Source: Actinoplanes campanulatus | GTDB lineage: Bacteria; Actinomycetota; Actinomycetes; Mycobacteriales; Micromonosporaceae | Assembly (NCBI RefSeq): GCF_014647795.1 | Contig: NZ_BMPW01000004.1 | Span: 248,001-312,000, forward strand | Length of the DNA stretch: 64,000 bases | Reading direction: 5' to 3' | In this document: positions 32,124 through 41,080 of the stretch, piece by piece | How the letters are laid out: every line of letters starts with the position of its first letter | Numbering within the stretch: the first letter of the stretch is position 1 | Program-made: the position numbers and the translations under genes | The notes under the pieces: generated by a model | Database searches by the model: none | The model's input: only the letters and a program-made list of their open reading frames with translations | Told to the model about the DNA's origin: nothing

Positions 32124-34829
32124 ATGTATTTGCATGTATCTACTAGAACGGGATGCATGCGTGGACTTTCGGTTGCCATCGCCGCGATCGTGCTGGGTCT
32201 CGGAGTGTCGGGGCCCGCGTCGGCGGACCCGCCCCGGCCCGCGCCCACCGGGCTGCCACCCGGATGGTCCTTCGGCGAGGGGGCGCTCACCTGGACCAGC
32301 GAGCGGATCATCCCGCCCGGGGACGCCGCGGTGGAGTTCTGGTCGGGGGAGCGGCTGCTCGGGAGAGCTCGCGGTGGTCCTGACCTGCGGACCTTCGTGC
32401 TCAGCGGCGGGGTGTCGGGGCGGCTGACCGACCTGCGGGTCCGGATCGGTGGCAAACGCGTGGATGCGGCGGCGCCATCGGGGGCCCGGACCGCGGGCAC
32501 GCCCTCCGCCGTGCCCGAGCAGCCGGCCCACCCGACCGATCCGGGGATCCCGGGGCCCTATGCGACCACCACCGGTGAGTACACGCTGCCGGGCATCAGG
32601 CTGTCCACCTATCCGGAGCCGGTCGAGATGCAGGGGGTCGTGGTGGCGCCGAAGGGGGCGCCGGGGAAGCGGCCGCTGGCGCTGTTCCTGCACGGGCGGC
32701 ACTGGACCTGCTTCATCGAGGGCGACGACGACACGATCATCATGGACTGGCCCTGTTGGGGAGAGTCCGAGCCGGTGCCCAGTCATCGCGGCTACCTCCA
32801 GGCGCAGCGACTGCTGGCGTCGCAGGGCTACGTCACCGTGTCGATCTCGGCCAACGGAATCAACGGGCAGGACGACGCGGACACCGACGGCGGCGCCCGG
32901 GCCCGGTCGGCGCTGATCCGCACCCACCTCGCCCACTGGGCCGACTGGTCCGGCAGCGGCCGGAACCGGGCGCCCGCGGCGGTGAAGGCGGCACCCCGCG
33001 CCGACCTGGACCGGGTGTTCCTGATGGGGCACTCGCGCGGCGGTGAGGGCGTGAACCGGGCCGCTCTCGACAGCCTCGATCCGCCGGCGGCCGGACAGGA
33101 CGGCTACCGCGGGCGGGTGCGCTGGACGATCCGCGGACTGTTTCTCGTCGGGCCCACCATTTTCGGCCACAACCCGCAACCCGACGTGCCATCGGCCACG
33201 ATTCTGCCCGGGTGCGACGGGGACGTCGCCGATCTCCAAGGGCAGATGTACGTCGACGCCACCCGGGGTGTCAGTGCCGGGCGGGCGCTGCACAGCGCGC
33301 TGTACATGGTCGGGGCGAACCACAACTACTTCAACACCGAGTGGACCCCGGGGCAGGCGGTCGCCCCCGCGTTCGACGACGTCTACGCCGAGGACGACCC
33401 ACTGTGCACGGCCGGACTGTCCCCGGCACGGCTCAGTCCGCAGCAGCAGCAGACGGCGGGCGCCACCTACATCGCCACGGCGGCCCGGCTGTTCGTCGCC
33501 GGCGACGACCGGGCGCGGCCGCTGCTCGACGGGACCGGGGTGCGTGCGCCCTCGGCCGGTCCGGCCCGGGTGCCAGCCCATGCGATCGGCGCGAACCGCG
33601 GCGCCGCGATCATTCCGGACACCGACCTGACCCTGCGCGGCGCCCGGCTGTGTGAGCAGGTCCCCGCGGACCCGGAGCAGGCCTGCGGGGACATCGATCG
33701 GTACGCGCAGGGGTCGCCCCACTTCGTGCCGTTCTGGGAGCCGGAACCCGGGCGGTACGCGATCCAGCTCGACCGGGCGGCGACCATTCAGCCGGCCACA
33801 CCGATGGCGGTCGCCGGGGCGGAGGCTCTCGCGATGCGGCTCATCGTGCCACCCAACGCGCCCGCCACCACGTTCACCGTCGCCGTCACCGATGATCGCG
33901 GCCGGCGGACCGGGCTCGGCACGGCCACCGTCACGGGGCTACCGGGTAGCGACGGAACCATGTCGTACTGGGCGCAGGAGGTGCGGCTGCGACTGCCGGC
34001 GCACGTTCGTACCATCGCGGGTCTGGAAATCGTCGCGGAGGGTGACCGGCCCGCCTGGCTGATCGACGCCTGGGGCTGGCGGCCCGGCACCCCGGCGCCG
34101 CGACCGGCCGATCTCGACCGTATCGACGTCGGCACCCTGGCCGTCGACGAGAACGACGAGGCGTCCACCACCTACACCGTCCCGGTGCGCATCGATGGTG
34201 ACCGGCCGGCGCGGATCCGGCTGTTCCTGACCGATGCGCGCACCTACGAGACGAGGAACTGGGTGGCCGACATCGTGCCGGGGACGACCAGCATCACCGT
34301 GCCGGTCGCGGTGGCCGGCAACACGACCTACGGCGGCGACCGGCGATACGTCCTGTCCGCGAAGGCCGTCCACGGTGCGGTGGTCGGCGATCACGGCGGC
34401 GGTGTCCTCGTCCACGACGACGAATCGATACCGGAGGTCACCATCACCCCGGCCGTCACCGCGGCTGAGGGAACGCCCCTGACCTGGACGATCAACCTGT
34501 CCGCCCCGGCCGACGAATACCTGTACCTGCGGTTCCTGGCGTGGCCGTCGGCGACCGGACCGGAGTTGTCCTCGACCGACGTCGACCCTGCCTGGTTCAC
34601 CGAGAACTCCGGCGAGGACCCGGAACCCTCCCGGCCGCTGTCCGGCACCGCTCTCCGGCTGTACGTGCCGATCGAGCCGGGCACGACGACGCTCGAACTG
34701 ACCGTGCCGACCGTCACCGACACGACCGTCGAAGGCCCGGAGCACCTGCGGCTGCTGCCGCTGCTCGACCTGCCGGACACCTGGTGGCCGATCGAGCTCC
34801 CGATGGTCGACGGCACGGTGACCGGCTGA
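32124..34829 (+). CDS. Large secreted alpha/beta hydrolase with C-terminal Calx-beta-like domains
   Basis: A 901-residue protein with a signal peptide near residues 12-35 (LSVAIAAIVLGLGVSGPASA). An alpha/beta-hydrolase core (about 160-480) has LALFLHGRHWTCF (oxyanion region), nucleophile elbow GHSRGGEG and a candidate catalytic His in GANHNYFNTEW. A middle beta-rich region is followed by about two Calx-beta-like repeats (from ~640: VGTLAVDENDEASTTYTVPVRI and TPAVTAAEGTPLTWTINLS). It is probably an extracellular esterase or lipase. ATG 32124 has GGAGAAG upstream; ATG 32157 is an alternative with a more typical signal length. The promoter and start lie in a small AT-rich island. Confidence 0.8.
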   Translation: MYLHVSTRTGCMRGLSVAIAAIVLGLGVSGPASADPPRPAPTGLPPGWSFGEGALTWTSERIIPPGDAAVEFWSGERLLGRARGGPDLRTFVLSGGVSGRLTDLRVRIGGKRVDAAAPSGARTAGTPSAVPEQPAHPTDPGIPGPYATTTGEYTLPGIRLSTYPEPVEMQGVVVAPKGAPGKRPLALFLHGRHWTCFIEGDDDTIIMDWPCWGESEPVPSHRGYLQAQRLLASQGYVTVSISANGINGQDDADTDGGARARSALIRTHLAHWADWSGSGRNRAPAAVKAAPRADLDRVFLMGHSRGGEGVNRAALDSLDPPAAGQDGYRGRVRWTIRGLFLVGPTIFGHNPQPDVPSATILPGCDGDVADLQGQMYVDATRGVSAGRALHSALYMVGANHNYFNTEWTPGQAVAPAFDDVYAEDDPLCTAGLSPARLSPQQQQTAGATYIATAARLFVAGDDRARPLLDGTGVRAPSAGPARVPAHAIGANRGAAIIPDTDLTLRGARLCEQVPADPEQACGDIDRYAQGSPHFVPFWEPEPGRYAIQLDRAATIQPATPMAVAGAEALAMRLIVPPNAPATTFTVAVTDDRGRRTGLGTATVTGLPGSDGTMSYWAQEVRLRLPAHVRTIAGLEIVAEGDRPAWLIDAWGWRPGTPAPRPADLDRIDVGTLAVDENDEASTTYTVPVRIDGDRPARIRLFLTDARTYETRNWVADIVPGTTSITVPVAVAGNTTYGGDRRYVLSAKAVHGAVVGDHGGGVLVHDDESIPEVTITPAVTAAEGTPLTWTINLSAPADEYLYLRFLAWPSATGPELSSTDVDPAWFTENSGEDPEPSRPLSGTALRLYVPIEPGTTTLELTVPTVTDTTVEGPEHLRLLPLLDLPDTWWPIELPMVDGTVTG

Positions 34830-34837
34830 CGCGAGGC

Positions 34838-34865
34838 GTGCCCGGGGCTTTCCGTCCCCGGGCAC
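34838..34865. terminator. Bidirectional hairpin terminator
   Basis: GTGCCCGGGG (34838-34847) and CCCCGGGCAC (34856-34865) form a perfect 10-bp stem between the convergent hydrolase and LuxR genes, with T-containing flanks. Confidence 0.6.
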
Positions 34866-34870
34866 CTCGA

Positions 34871-35113
34871 TCATTGCAGGACACCGGCGCGGAAGGCCTT
34901 GGCCACCGCGTGGGCCCTGTCGTTGGCGTCCAGTTTGCGGAAGACGTTCTTCAGGTGGCTGTGGATGGTCGCCGCGCTCAGGTAGAGGTGGGCGCCGATC
35001 TGCTTGTTGGTCTTACCCTCCGCCACCAGGGTCAGGATCTGTACCTCCCGGTGGCTGAGCGAGTCGATGTCGATGGGGGAGAGTCGGCGCGAGGTCCGAA
35101 AGAGTTCATCCAT
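34871..35113 (-). CDS. Single-domain LuxR-family regulator
   Basis: An 80-residue protein that is almost entirely a GerE/LuxR HTH: LSHREVQILTLVAEGKTNKQ, then IGAHLYLSAATIHSHLKNVFRKLDA. No receiver or ligand domain precedes it. ATG 35113 gives a compact protein; an upstream ATG at 35191 with a G-rich leader would add 26 residues and cannot be excluded. Such short regulators may act as constitutive DNA-binding proteins or partner with other regulators. The target is unknown. It is divergent from the peroxiredoxin gene and may control it. Confidence 0.7.
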   Translation of the reverse strand: MDELFRTSRRLSPIDIDSLSHREVQILTLVAEGKTNKQIGAHLYLSAATIHSHLKNVFRKLDANDRAHAVAKAFRAGVLQ

Positions 35114-35249
35114 GGATCTCACTGTCCAGCCGGTCAGTGGCCCGTTCGTGTCACGTACCGGGTGGCCATCGTGCCGTTTCTGGTTTGACATCCCCCGGTC
35201 GGCCGGTGAAATGAATGTGACATACGTTCGTGTCCGTAGACTGCGTCGG

Positions 35250-35717
35250 GTGAGCATCGGCAAAGGCGACATCGCACCCGACTTCGAGCTGTCCGACCAG
35301 AACGGCACGCCCCGGCGGCTGACCGACCTGCTGGCGGACGGGCCCGTCGTCCTCTTCTTCTACCCCGCGGCCATGACCAAGGGCTGCACCGCGGAGGCCT
35401 GCCACTTCCGGGACCTGGCGGCGGAGTTCCGCGCGGCCGGCGTGCAGCGGGTCGGCATCAGCAGGGACACCGTCGAGAAGCAGAAGCTCTTCGCGGAGAC
35501 CCACACCTTCGACTACCCGCTGCTGTCCGATCCCGATTCGGCGACCATCGCGGCGTACGGCGTGAAGCGCAAGCTGAACCTCGGCCCGCTGAGCACCAAG
35601 CGGATGACGTTCGTGATCGGCACCGACCGGAAGATCCTCGACGTCATCCACAGTGAGCTGGACATGAACCAGCACGCCGCCGAGGCTCTCAGCGTGGCGG
35701 CCGCCGCCGAGTCCTGA
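35250..35717 (+). CDS. Peroxiredoxin (BCP/PrxQ type)
   Basis: A 155-residue thioredoxin-fold peroxidase that reduces peroxides with thiols. The peroxidatic Cys46 and a resolving Cys51 lie five residues apart (TKGCTAEACHF), as in helix-alpha2 PrxQ enzymes. The fold motifs PDFELSDQNG, LFFYPAAMTKGC and FDYPLLSDPD are present. GTG 35250 was chosen as the start from homology; no strong RBS is visible. The end overlaps the convergent acyltransferase gene by 29 bp. Confidence 0.88.
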   Translation: MSIGKGDIAPDFELSDQNGTPRRLTDLLADGPVVLFFYPAAMTKGCTAEACHFRDLAAEFRAAGVQRVGISRDTVEKQKLFAETHTFDYPLLSDPDSATIAAYGVKRKLNLGPLSTKRMTFVIGTDRKILDVIHSELDMNQHAAEALSVAAAAES

Positions 35718-36828
35718 CCCGCTCCGCGCGGTGGAAGGCCGCGCAGAGCGCCACCAGGGTCACGGCGAAGACCGGCAGCCACAGCAGGCGGTGCAGTGGC
35801 CACATCCCGGCGGGCGCGTCGGACAGGCCGGGCAGCGGGCCGGCGAGCAGCCCGCCGAAGGTGACCAGCAGCAGGGCGCTCTGGTGCCAGCAGTAGACGG
35901 TCATCGCCGACCGATTGAGCACGGCGACCGGCGCCCCGACGACCGGTCGCCGCAGCCATCCGGCCAGCCGGTCCCGCACCAGCAGGAACACCCCGATCTG
36001 CGCGGCGGCCAGGGCCAGGGCGAACAGCGACGGGGGATCGAGGTTCGACCAGCCGTCGCCGGGGACGCCCACCGCGCTGGCCGGATAGCCGGCGAGCAGC
36101 ACCAGGGCGGCGCCGGCCAGCACACCCGCCGGCGCCAGGATCCGGCCGGCCCGGCGGGGGAGGGACCCGTCGGCCAGGGCGACACCCAGCAGATACGGCA
36201 CCGCCCAGCCCGCCACCGTGGCCAGTGGATGCAGCCACGTCGCCACATCGAGGTGACGGGTGACGTCACAGGCCGCCACCAGCGCGATCGCCGGGGCCAG
36301 CGGCCACAGCCGGAATCGGCCGACCGCGGCCCGCAGCAGCGGAGCGATCACGGTCAGGATCAGATAGACGATCAAGAACCAGAGCGGATGTACGAGCAGC
36401 GAGCGCACCACGTGCAGGGTGCTGTCCGGTGCGCCGGTTGCCTTCAGCAGCAGCCAGGCGGGCAGCCACACGGCGGCCAGCAGTGCGACCGGACGGGCTA
36501 GCCGGACAAATCGGGCGGCGAGTCCGGGGCGGTTGCGCGCGGCCGGGTCACGGCGGCCGCGGGTGGCCCGCTCACGGCGGCTGCGGGCGGCCGCGAATCC
36601 GCCGGCGAAGAAGAACAGGCCCAGGGTCTGTAGCACCCATGTCGCCGGGGTCAGCGCGGGGAACGCCGCCAACGGGCTCGCCCCGTGCCACGCCGCGGGC
36701 CGGGACGGATCGCTGACCACGGCGGAGACCAGCCAGTGACCGGCGACGACGCCCACGATTGCCACGGCCCGGAGCGCGTCGATCGTACGATCGCGGGTCT
36801 CAAGGTTTGTGGATCTTGAAAGAGTCAT
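35689..36828 (-). CDS. Acyltransferase-3 family membrane protein
   Basis: A 379-residue membrane protein with about 10 hydrophobic helices. The opening RDRTIDALRAVAIVGVVAGHW contains the motif-His of acyltransferase-3/OpgC-like proteins that acylate sugars or wall polymers. An Arg-rich cytoplasmic loop (RSRRERATRGRRDPAARNRP) follows the second helix. The ATG at 36828 overlaps the stop of the hydrolase gene encoded upstream on the same strand (ATGA), so the two are co-translated. The substrate is unknown. Confidence 0.8.
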   Translation of the reverse strand: MTLSRSTNLETRDRTIDALRAVAIVGVVAGHWLVSAVVSDPSRPAAWHGASPLAAFPALTPATWVLQTLGLFFFAGGFAAARSRRERATRGRRDPAARNRPGLAARFVRLARPVALLAAVWLPAWLLLKATGAPDSTLHVVRSLLVHPLWFLIVYLILTVIAPLLRAAVGRFRLWPLAPAIALVAACDVTRHLDVATWLHPLATVAGWAVPYLLGVALADGSLPRRAGRILAPAGVLAGAALVLLAGYPASAVGVPGDGWSNLDPPSLFALALAAAQIGVFLLVRDRLAGWLRRPVVGAPVAVLNRSAMTVYCWHQSALLLVTFGGLLAGPLPGLSDAPAGMWPLHRLLWLPVFAVTLVALCAAFHRAERVRTRRRPPR

Positions 36829-37715
36829 GGCAGATCACCGGCGATCCGGGCCAACGCCGCCAGCGAATCGGTGCCCGGTGACAGATAGTGATCGTGATCG
36901 TGGACGTCCGCGGTGGCGAAAACCCGGGCGCCGAACCCCGGCCCGGCCGGCTTGGCCCCGTGACCCAGCCCGAACAGCCGCGCCGCCGGAACCCACCGCA
37001 CCCAGTCCTGATCGCTCTGCCCCGCCCACACCCGGGCGCCCGTGCCCAGACCGGCGACGTCGTCGACCCCCATGCCGGCGCTGCCGAACACGGCGATGTC
37101 GGTCACCTGCGGCGGCAGCCGGGGCGCGGCGTGCCCGATCACCACCGACCCGTAACTGTGCCCGAGCAGCGCGATCGTCGCCCGCGGGCGAACCGCGACC
37201 AGACCGGCCACGAACCGTTCCAGCTCCGCGGCCCCGGCCCGCGCCAGGTTCGCCCGGCCGGCCTCGTCGAACCCCTGCGGCGTGTCGTAACCGAGCCAGG
37301 CGATCACCGCGAACCCACCGGATCCCGCCCCGGCCCGCTGGAGGTCGGCGGCCTGCACGGCCGGTGACCGGTACGACTTCCCGCCCACGCCCCGCCAGAA
37401 ATTCGCCAGCCGGTTGGTCATGCCGGGCACCAGCACCGCGATCCGCCGTGCCGTCGACAGGTCACCGAACACCTGGGCGACCCGGCCCCGCCCGTTCGGG
37501 TCGAACAGCAGGAAGTCGCCGTCCGGGCGGTCGATCCCGGCCGCCAGCATGGACCGCCGGTTCGCCTCGTAGCGCAGCGTGATCGGCGCCGTCGGCTGCG
37601 CGGCTGCGCTCACCGGGGCCGGAACCGAGGGCGCGGCCAGCACGGTACCCCCCGACGGCGCCACGATGACCGCGGTGACCGCCAGAACCGTCCGCAATCG
37701 ATTGATCAGGATCAT
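36825..37715 (-). CDS. Secreted DUF1023 alpha/beta hydrolase
   Basis: About 296 residues from ATG 37715. A signal peptide (VLAVTAVIVAPSGGTVLAAP) precedes an alpha/beta-hydrolase core of the DUF1023 type. The nucleophile elbow is LLGHSYGS; acid and base candidates are Asp in AGQSDQDWVRW and His in VHDHDHYLS. The opening ITLRYEANRRSMLAAGIDRP is typical of the family. The start is uncertain (GTG three codons upstream or ATG 37769 also possible), with no clear RBS. It is coupled to the acyltransferase gene. It may cut an ester added or used in cell-envelope metabolism, but this is inference. Confidence 0.8.
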   Translation of the reverse strand: MILINRLRTVLAVTAVIVAPSGGTVLAAPSVPAPVSAAAQPTAPITLRYEANRRSMLAAGIDRPDGDFLLFDPNGRGRVAQVFGDLSTARRIAVLVPGMTNRLANFWRGVGGKSYRSPAVQAADLQRAGAGSGGFAVIAWLGYDTPQGFDEAGRANLARAGAAELERFVAGLVAVRPRATIALLGHSYGSVVIGHAAPRLPPQVTDIAVFGSAGMGVDDVAGLGTGARVWAGQSDQDWVRWVPAARLFGLGHGAKPAGPGFGARVFATADVHDHDHYLSPGTDSLAALARIAGDLP

Positions 37716-37840
37716 GCCGTTCACGGTGCCGGGCGGCCGGGCGCCGCCACATCGGCCCGGGGACGGCAACGGGATCCGCCCGTGGGCGTAAGCCCGCGAG
37801 CCGATGCGCCGGTGATCTTCACGTCGATACAGTCGGCCGC

Positions 37841-38992
37841 ATGCCTACCCCACCGAACCGGACGGGTGGCGTGCTGGCCTGGAGCGCCGCGCTCCTGTTC
37901 CCGTTCGCCCTGTTCGCCACGCTCACCCTGCCGGGCGGCGGCGCGAACCTGCTCCAGGTGCCCCTGGTCGCCCTCGCGCTGCTGCTGCCCCTGGGACTGG
38001 CCCGCCGATCCCCGCTGCCGGCTCTCCTGGTGCTGCTCGCCGGTGGTGTAGCCGTCCTGTTCATCGTCCAGAACGAGTCCCTCGTCAGCATCCTCCTCAT
38101 CGTCCTGGTCATCGTGGCCGACGGCATGGTGGGCAACGTGGCGGCGACCCGGCCACGGCGCCTGTCGTTGCCGGCGGCAGCCCTGACCGCGGTCGTGGCG
38201 GGAACCCTGGCCGTGACCGTCGGCCGGGCCGGCGACGTGGCGACGGTGCTCACCGCGATCCTGCTGGGGGTCATCACCGCCTGGGTGATCGGCGACTCGA
38301 TCCGGCAGCGCCGCCGGCACGCCGCCACCCAGCGGGAGCAGGCCGAGGCCCGGGCCGTCGAGGCGGAACGGCTGCGGATCGCCCGTGAGCTGCACGACAT
38401 GGTCGCGCACAGCATCGCCGTCATCGCCGTACAGGCCGGCATGGGCCGCCGCGTCATCGACACCCGGCCCGCCGAGGCCCGCAACGCCCTGGCCAACATC
38501 GAGGACACCAGCCGGGAGACCGCGGCCGCCCTGCGCCGGATGCTCGTCAGCCTGCGCCGCGGCGACGGCGACTCCGGCCCGGCGCCACGGGACCCCGCTC
38601 CGGGCCTGGCCGACCTCGACGACCTCGTCACCCGCAGCGCCCAGGCCGGTGTGGAGGTCCGGCTGCGCCGCCACGGCGACCGGACGCCGCTGCCGCCCGA
38701 CATCGACCTGTCCGCGTTCCGCATCGTCCAGGAGGCGGTGACCAACGTGATCCGGCACGCCGGCACCGGCCACTGCGACGTCGGCGTCCACCAGGACGAC
38801 CGTGCGCTCGCCATCGAGGTCACCGACGACGGCCCCGGCACGGGCGTGCCCGCCGTCGCCGGCAGCGGGAACGGCCTCACCGGCATGCGCGAACGCGTCA
38901 GCCTGCTGGGCGGCGAGTTCGCCTCCGGCCCCCGGCCCGGCGGCGGATTCCGGATCGCCGCGACCATTCCGATCCCGGAGGCCACCCGATGA
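37841..38992 (+). CDS. Sensor histidine kinase (HisKA_3/NarX-like)
   Basis: A 383-residue membrane kinase with about 4-5 N-terminal hydrophobic segments (15-150), a short coiled linker and a HisKA_3 dimerisation domain with phospho-acceptor His185 (IARELHDMVAHSIAV). The HATPase domain has the N-box VQEAVTNVIRHA, DDGPG and GNGLTGMRERV. It lacks an extracellular sensor loop, so it may sense the membrane itself, as many DesK-like kinases do. Its stop overlaps the response-regulator start (ATGA at 38989). Confidence 0.92.
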   Translation: MPTPPNRTGGVLAWSAALLFPFALFATLTLPGGGANLLQVPLVALALLLPLGLARRSPLPALLVLLAGGVAVLFIVQNESLVSILLIVLVIVADGMVGNVAATRPRRLSLPAAALTAVVAGTLAVTVGRAGDVATVLTAILLGVITAWVIGDSIRQRRRHAATQREQAEARAVEAERLRIARELHDMVAHSIAVIAVQAGMGRRVIDTRPAEARNALANIEDTSRETAAALRRMLVSLRRGDGDSGPAPRDPAPGLADLDDLVTRSAQAGVEVRLRRHGDRTPLPPDIDLSAFRIVQEAVTNVIRHAGTGHCDVGVHQDDRALAIEVTDDGPGTGVPAVAGSGNGLTGMRERVSLLGGEFASGPRPGGGFRIAATIPIPEATR

Positions 38993-39651
38993 GCGTGCGC
39001 GTGGTGCTCGCCGACGACCAGCCGCTGATCCGCAGCGGGCTACGGGTTCTCATCGACGACACCGAGGACCTGCGGGTCGTCGGCGAGGCCGCCACCGGGG
39101 CCGAGGCCGTGCGCCTGGTCCGCGAACAGGAACCCGACGTCGTCGTCATGGACATCCGGATGCCGGTCATGGACGGGATCGAGGCCACCCGGCACATCAC
39201 CGCCGGAACCGGCCCGGCCCGGGTGCTCATGCTCACCACGTTCGACGACGACGAGTACGTCTACTCCGCCCTGCGTGCCGGAGCCAGCGGGTTCCTGGTC
39301 AAGGACATGGCACTCGACGACATCCTCGGCGCCATCCGGGTGGTCGCCGCCGGGGACGCCCTGATCGCCCCGAGCGTCACCCGCCGCCTCATCGAGCATT
39401 TCGCCGCCGCCCCCACGCCGGCCCCGCCGCCGGTCCGGCCACGCGCCGACGACACGATCACCGAGCGGGAGCGTGAGGTGCTCACCCTCGTGGGCCGCGG
39501 CCGGTCGAACGCCGAGATCGCCGAGGAACTGCACATCAGCCCGGCGACCGCCAAGGCCCACGTGGCCCGGCTCTTCACCAAGCTCGACGCCCGCGACCGG
39601 GTCCATCTGGTGATCCTCGCGTACGAGATGGGTCTGGTCGCCCCCTCGTAG
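38989..39651 (+). CDS. NarL/LuxR-family response regulator
   Basis: A 220-residue regulator partnered with the preceding kinase. Receiver domain 1-125 with acidic pocket Asp9/Asp10, phospho-acceptor Asp55 (VVVMDIRMPVMDG) and Lys in GFLVKDMAL. A Pro-rich linker leads to the GerE HTH (ITEREREVLTLVGRGRSN, AEIAEELHISPATAKAHVAR). The target is probably nearby, but no transporter pair typical of DesK systems adjoins it; the next gene is a deleted dehydrogenase. Confidence 0.93.
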   Translation: MSVRVVLADDQPLIRSGLRVLIDDTEDLRVVGEAATGAEAVRLVREQEPDVVVMDIRMPVMDGIEATRHITAGTGPARVLMLTTFDDDEYVYSALRAGASGFLVKDMALDDILGAIRVVAAGDALIAPSVTRRLIEHFAAAPTPAPPPVRPRADDTITEREREVLTLVGRGRSNAEIAEELHISPATAKAHVARLFTKLDARDRVHLVILAYEMGLVAPS

Positions 39652-39744
39652 GGTGCCCTGCCGGTACCTGTCTCACCAGTGACTCCCTGCCGCCCGGCTG
39701 CTGGCGCTTTGATGGTGGTGAGAACCTTCCTGAGGAGGACAACC

Positions 39745-40148
39745 ATGCGCCAGGCAGTCATGTACGCCCCCGGTGACGTCCGCGTGGAGCAGCGCGACCG
39801 CCCGGCCGTCGCCCGCCCGACCGACGCGGTCATCCGGGTCGAGGCGGCGTGTGCCAGGAGTCGATGCTGCAGGCGATCCGCTCCACGCGGCCCGGCGGGC
39901 ACGTGGGCTACGTCGGCGTCGCCCACGAGGTCACGCTGCCCGGCATGGAGCTGTTCCTGTCCGGCGTTCACCTGCACGGCGGCCCGGCCCCGGTGCGCCG
40001 CTTCCTGCCCGAGCTGATCGACCTCGCCCTCAAACGAGAGATCGACCCGGGCCGGGTGTTCGACCTGTCGCTCCCACTCGACGAGGCGGCCGAGGGCTAC
40101 CGGGCGATGGACGAGCGCCGCTCCATCAAGGCACTGCTCAGGCCCTGA
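39745..40148 (+). pseudogene. Zinc-type alcohol dehydrogenase with internal deletion
   Basis: ATG 39745, preceded by GAGGAGG, starts a typical MDR dehydrogenase N-terminus (MRQAVMYAPGDVRVEQRDRP to VIRVEAAC). At about 39850 the reading jumps to a different frame that encodes the last ~95 residues of the same family (ESMLQAIRSTRPGGHVGYVG, SLPLDEAAEGYRAMDERRSI). The catalytic zinc site and most of the Rossmann domain, roughly 200 residues, are missing. A deletion with frame change therefore inactivated the gene. The intact promoter/RBS region suggests a recent event. Confidence 0.8.
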
Positions 40149-40149
40149 C

Positions 40150-40704
40150 TCACGTTGCCGGCAGGCCGGTGATCTCCTCGTAGAGGGCGTCGTACCCGGC
40201 GTCGTCGACCAGATCGAGCAGGCCGTCGTCGTCCACGGCGTAGACGCCCCTGTCGAAGCAGGCGTTGGTGACGGCCACCAGTTCGGCGACCGAGTTGAAC
40301 TCGACGACCGGGTGGCCCGGCACCAGCAGCGACACGACCACCGGCTCCTCGCCCGGCGTGTTCCAGGCGGCCACGTACAGGTCGATTCCGCCGTCACGCA
40401 GCAGCGGCACCCAGTGGGCGTAGGGCAGCTCGACGGACAGATCGGCTTTGGTCTCGTCGAGGGCGACCGGCCAGTAGCCCGGGATCACCCAGCAGTCGCC
40501 GATCGTCTGGCCGTCCGCGTCGTCGACGCCGTCACACCACGAGAACCAGGATCGGACCGCCGCCGGCACATCGGCGCCGAGCACGGCGGTGATCTCCTCA
40601 TCCGGCCGTCCGGGCCGCAGCCAGTCGGCGGCCGGCGCGCCGAGCCGGCTCAGCCGGCCACTCCACTCGCGCAGGGCGTTTCCGAGATCGTCGTCCGCAT
40701 CCAC
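40150..40704 (-). CDS. SMI1/KNR4 (SUKH)-like protein
   Basis: A 184-residue soluble, acidic protein. The block VPAAVRSWFSWCDGVDDADG, then the WVIPGYWPVALDE and WVPLLRDGGIDLYVA segments, follow the SMI1/KNR4 pattern. SUKH proteins often serve as immunity proteins to secreted toxins or as regulatory scaffolds. No toxin is encoded next to it, so an orphan immunity role is only a possibility. Its start lies 18 bp from the stop of the next small gene on the same strand. Confidence 0.7.
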   Translation of the reverse strand: MDADDDLGNALREWSGRLSRLGAPAADWLRPGRPDEEITAVLGADVPAAVRSWFSWCDGVDDADGQTIGDCWVIPGYWPVALDETKADLSVELPYAHWVPLLRDGGIDLYVAAWNTPGEEPVVVSLLVPGHPVVEFNSVAELVAVTNACFDRGVYAVDDDGLLDLVDDAGYDALYEEITGLPAT

Positions 40705-40722
40705 GAGCAGGAAGGTAGCAGG

Positions 40723-40914
40723 TCAGAAGTATTCTTCCGGACAGTCCCAGGGGTTGCCGCTCTCCGGCGAGCCCGGCTCCGTCACCACGACGAACCCACC
40801 GCCCTTCCCGGCATCGGCCGGGTGGTCGGCCGGCAGGGGAGTGTTGATGAGCACGAAGGCCGCGGTCAGGGAGAGCGCACCGGCCGCCAGGGAGATCAGA
40901 TCCCGTCTGCGCAT
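40723..40914 (-). CDS. Small exported or membrane-anchored hypothetical protein
   Basis: A 63-residue protein from ATG 40914, with GAGAGGA 6 nt upstream; an in-frame ATG at 40956 is an alternative. An Arg-rich start (MRRRDLISLAAG) precedes a hydrophobic helix, then a Gly/Pro/Asp-rich tail ending WDCPEEYF with one Cys. The topology is that of a signal-anchored peptide. No family recognised. Confidence 0.45.
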   Translation of the reverse strand: MRRRDLISLAAGALSLTAAFVLINTPLPADHPADAGKGGGFVVVTEPGSPESGNPWDCPEEYF

Positions 40915-41080
40915 GCCCAGTCCTCTCACCGCACGGATCGTACGCTCCTCAGTCAATCCCCGCCCTCCCGCGCAGGGACGCCCTGATGGGGAATGGACGG
41001 TGTGCGGCGGGGAACGGTGCGCCGGGGATCAGTTCGGGCGTTTCGCGTTACGGCGGCGGGCCGCTCGGTAGTTTCCGTGG

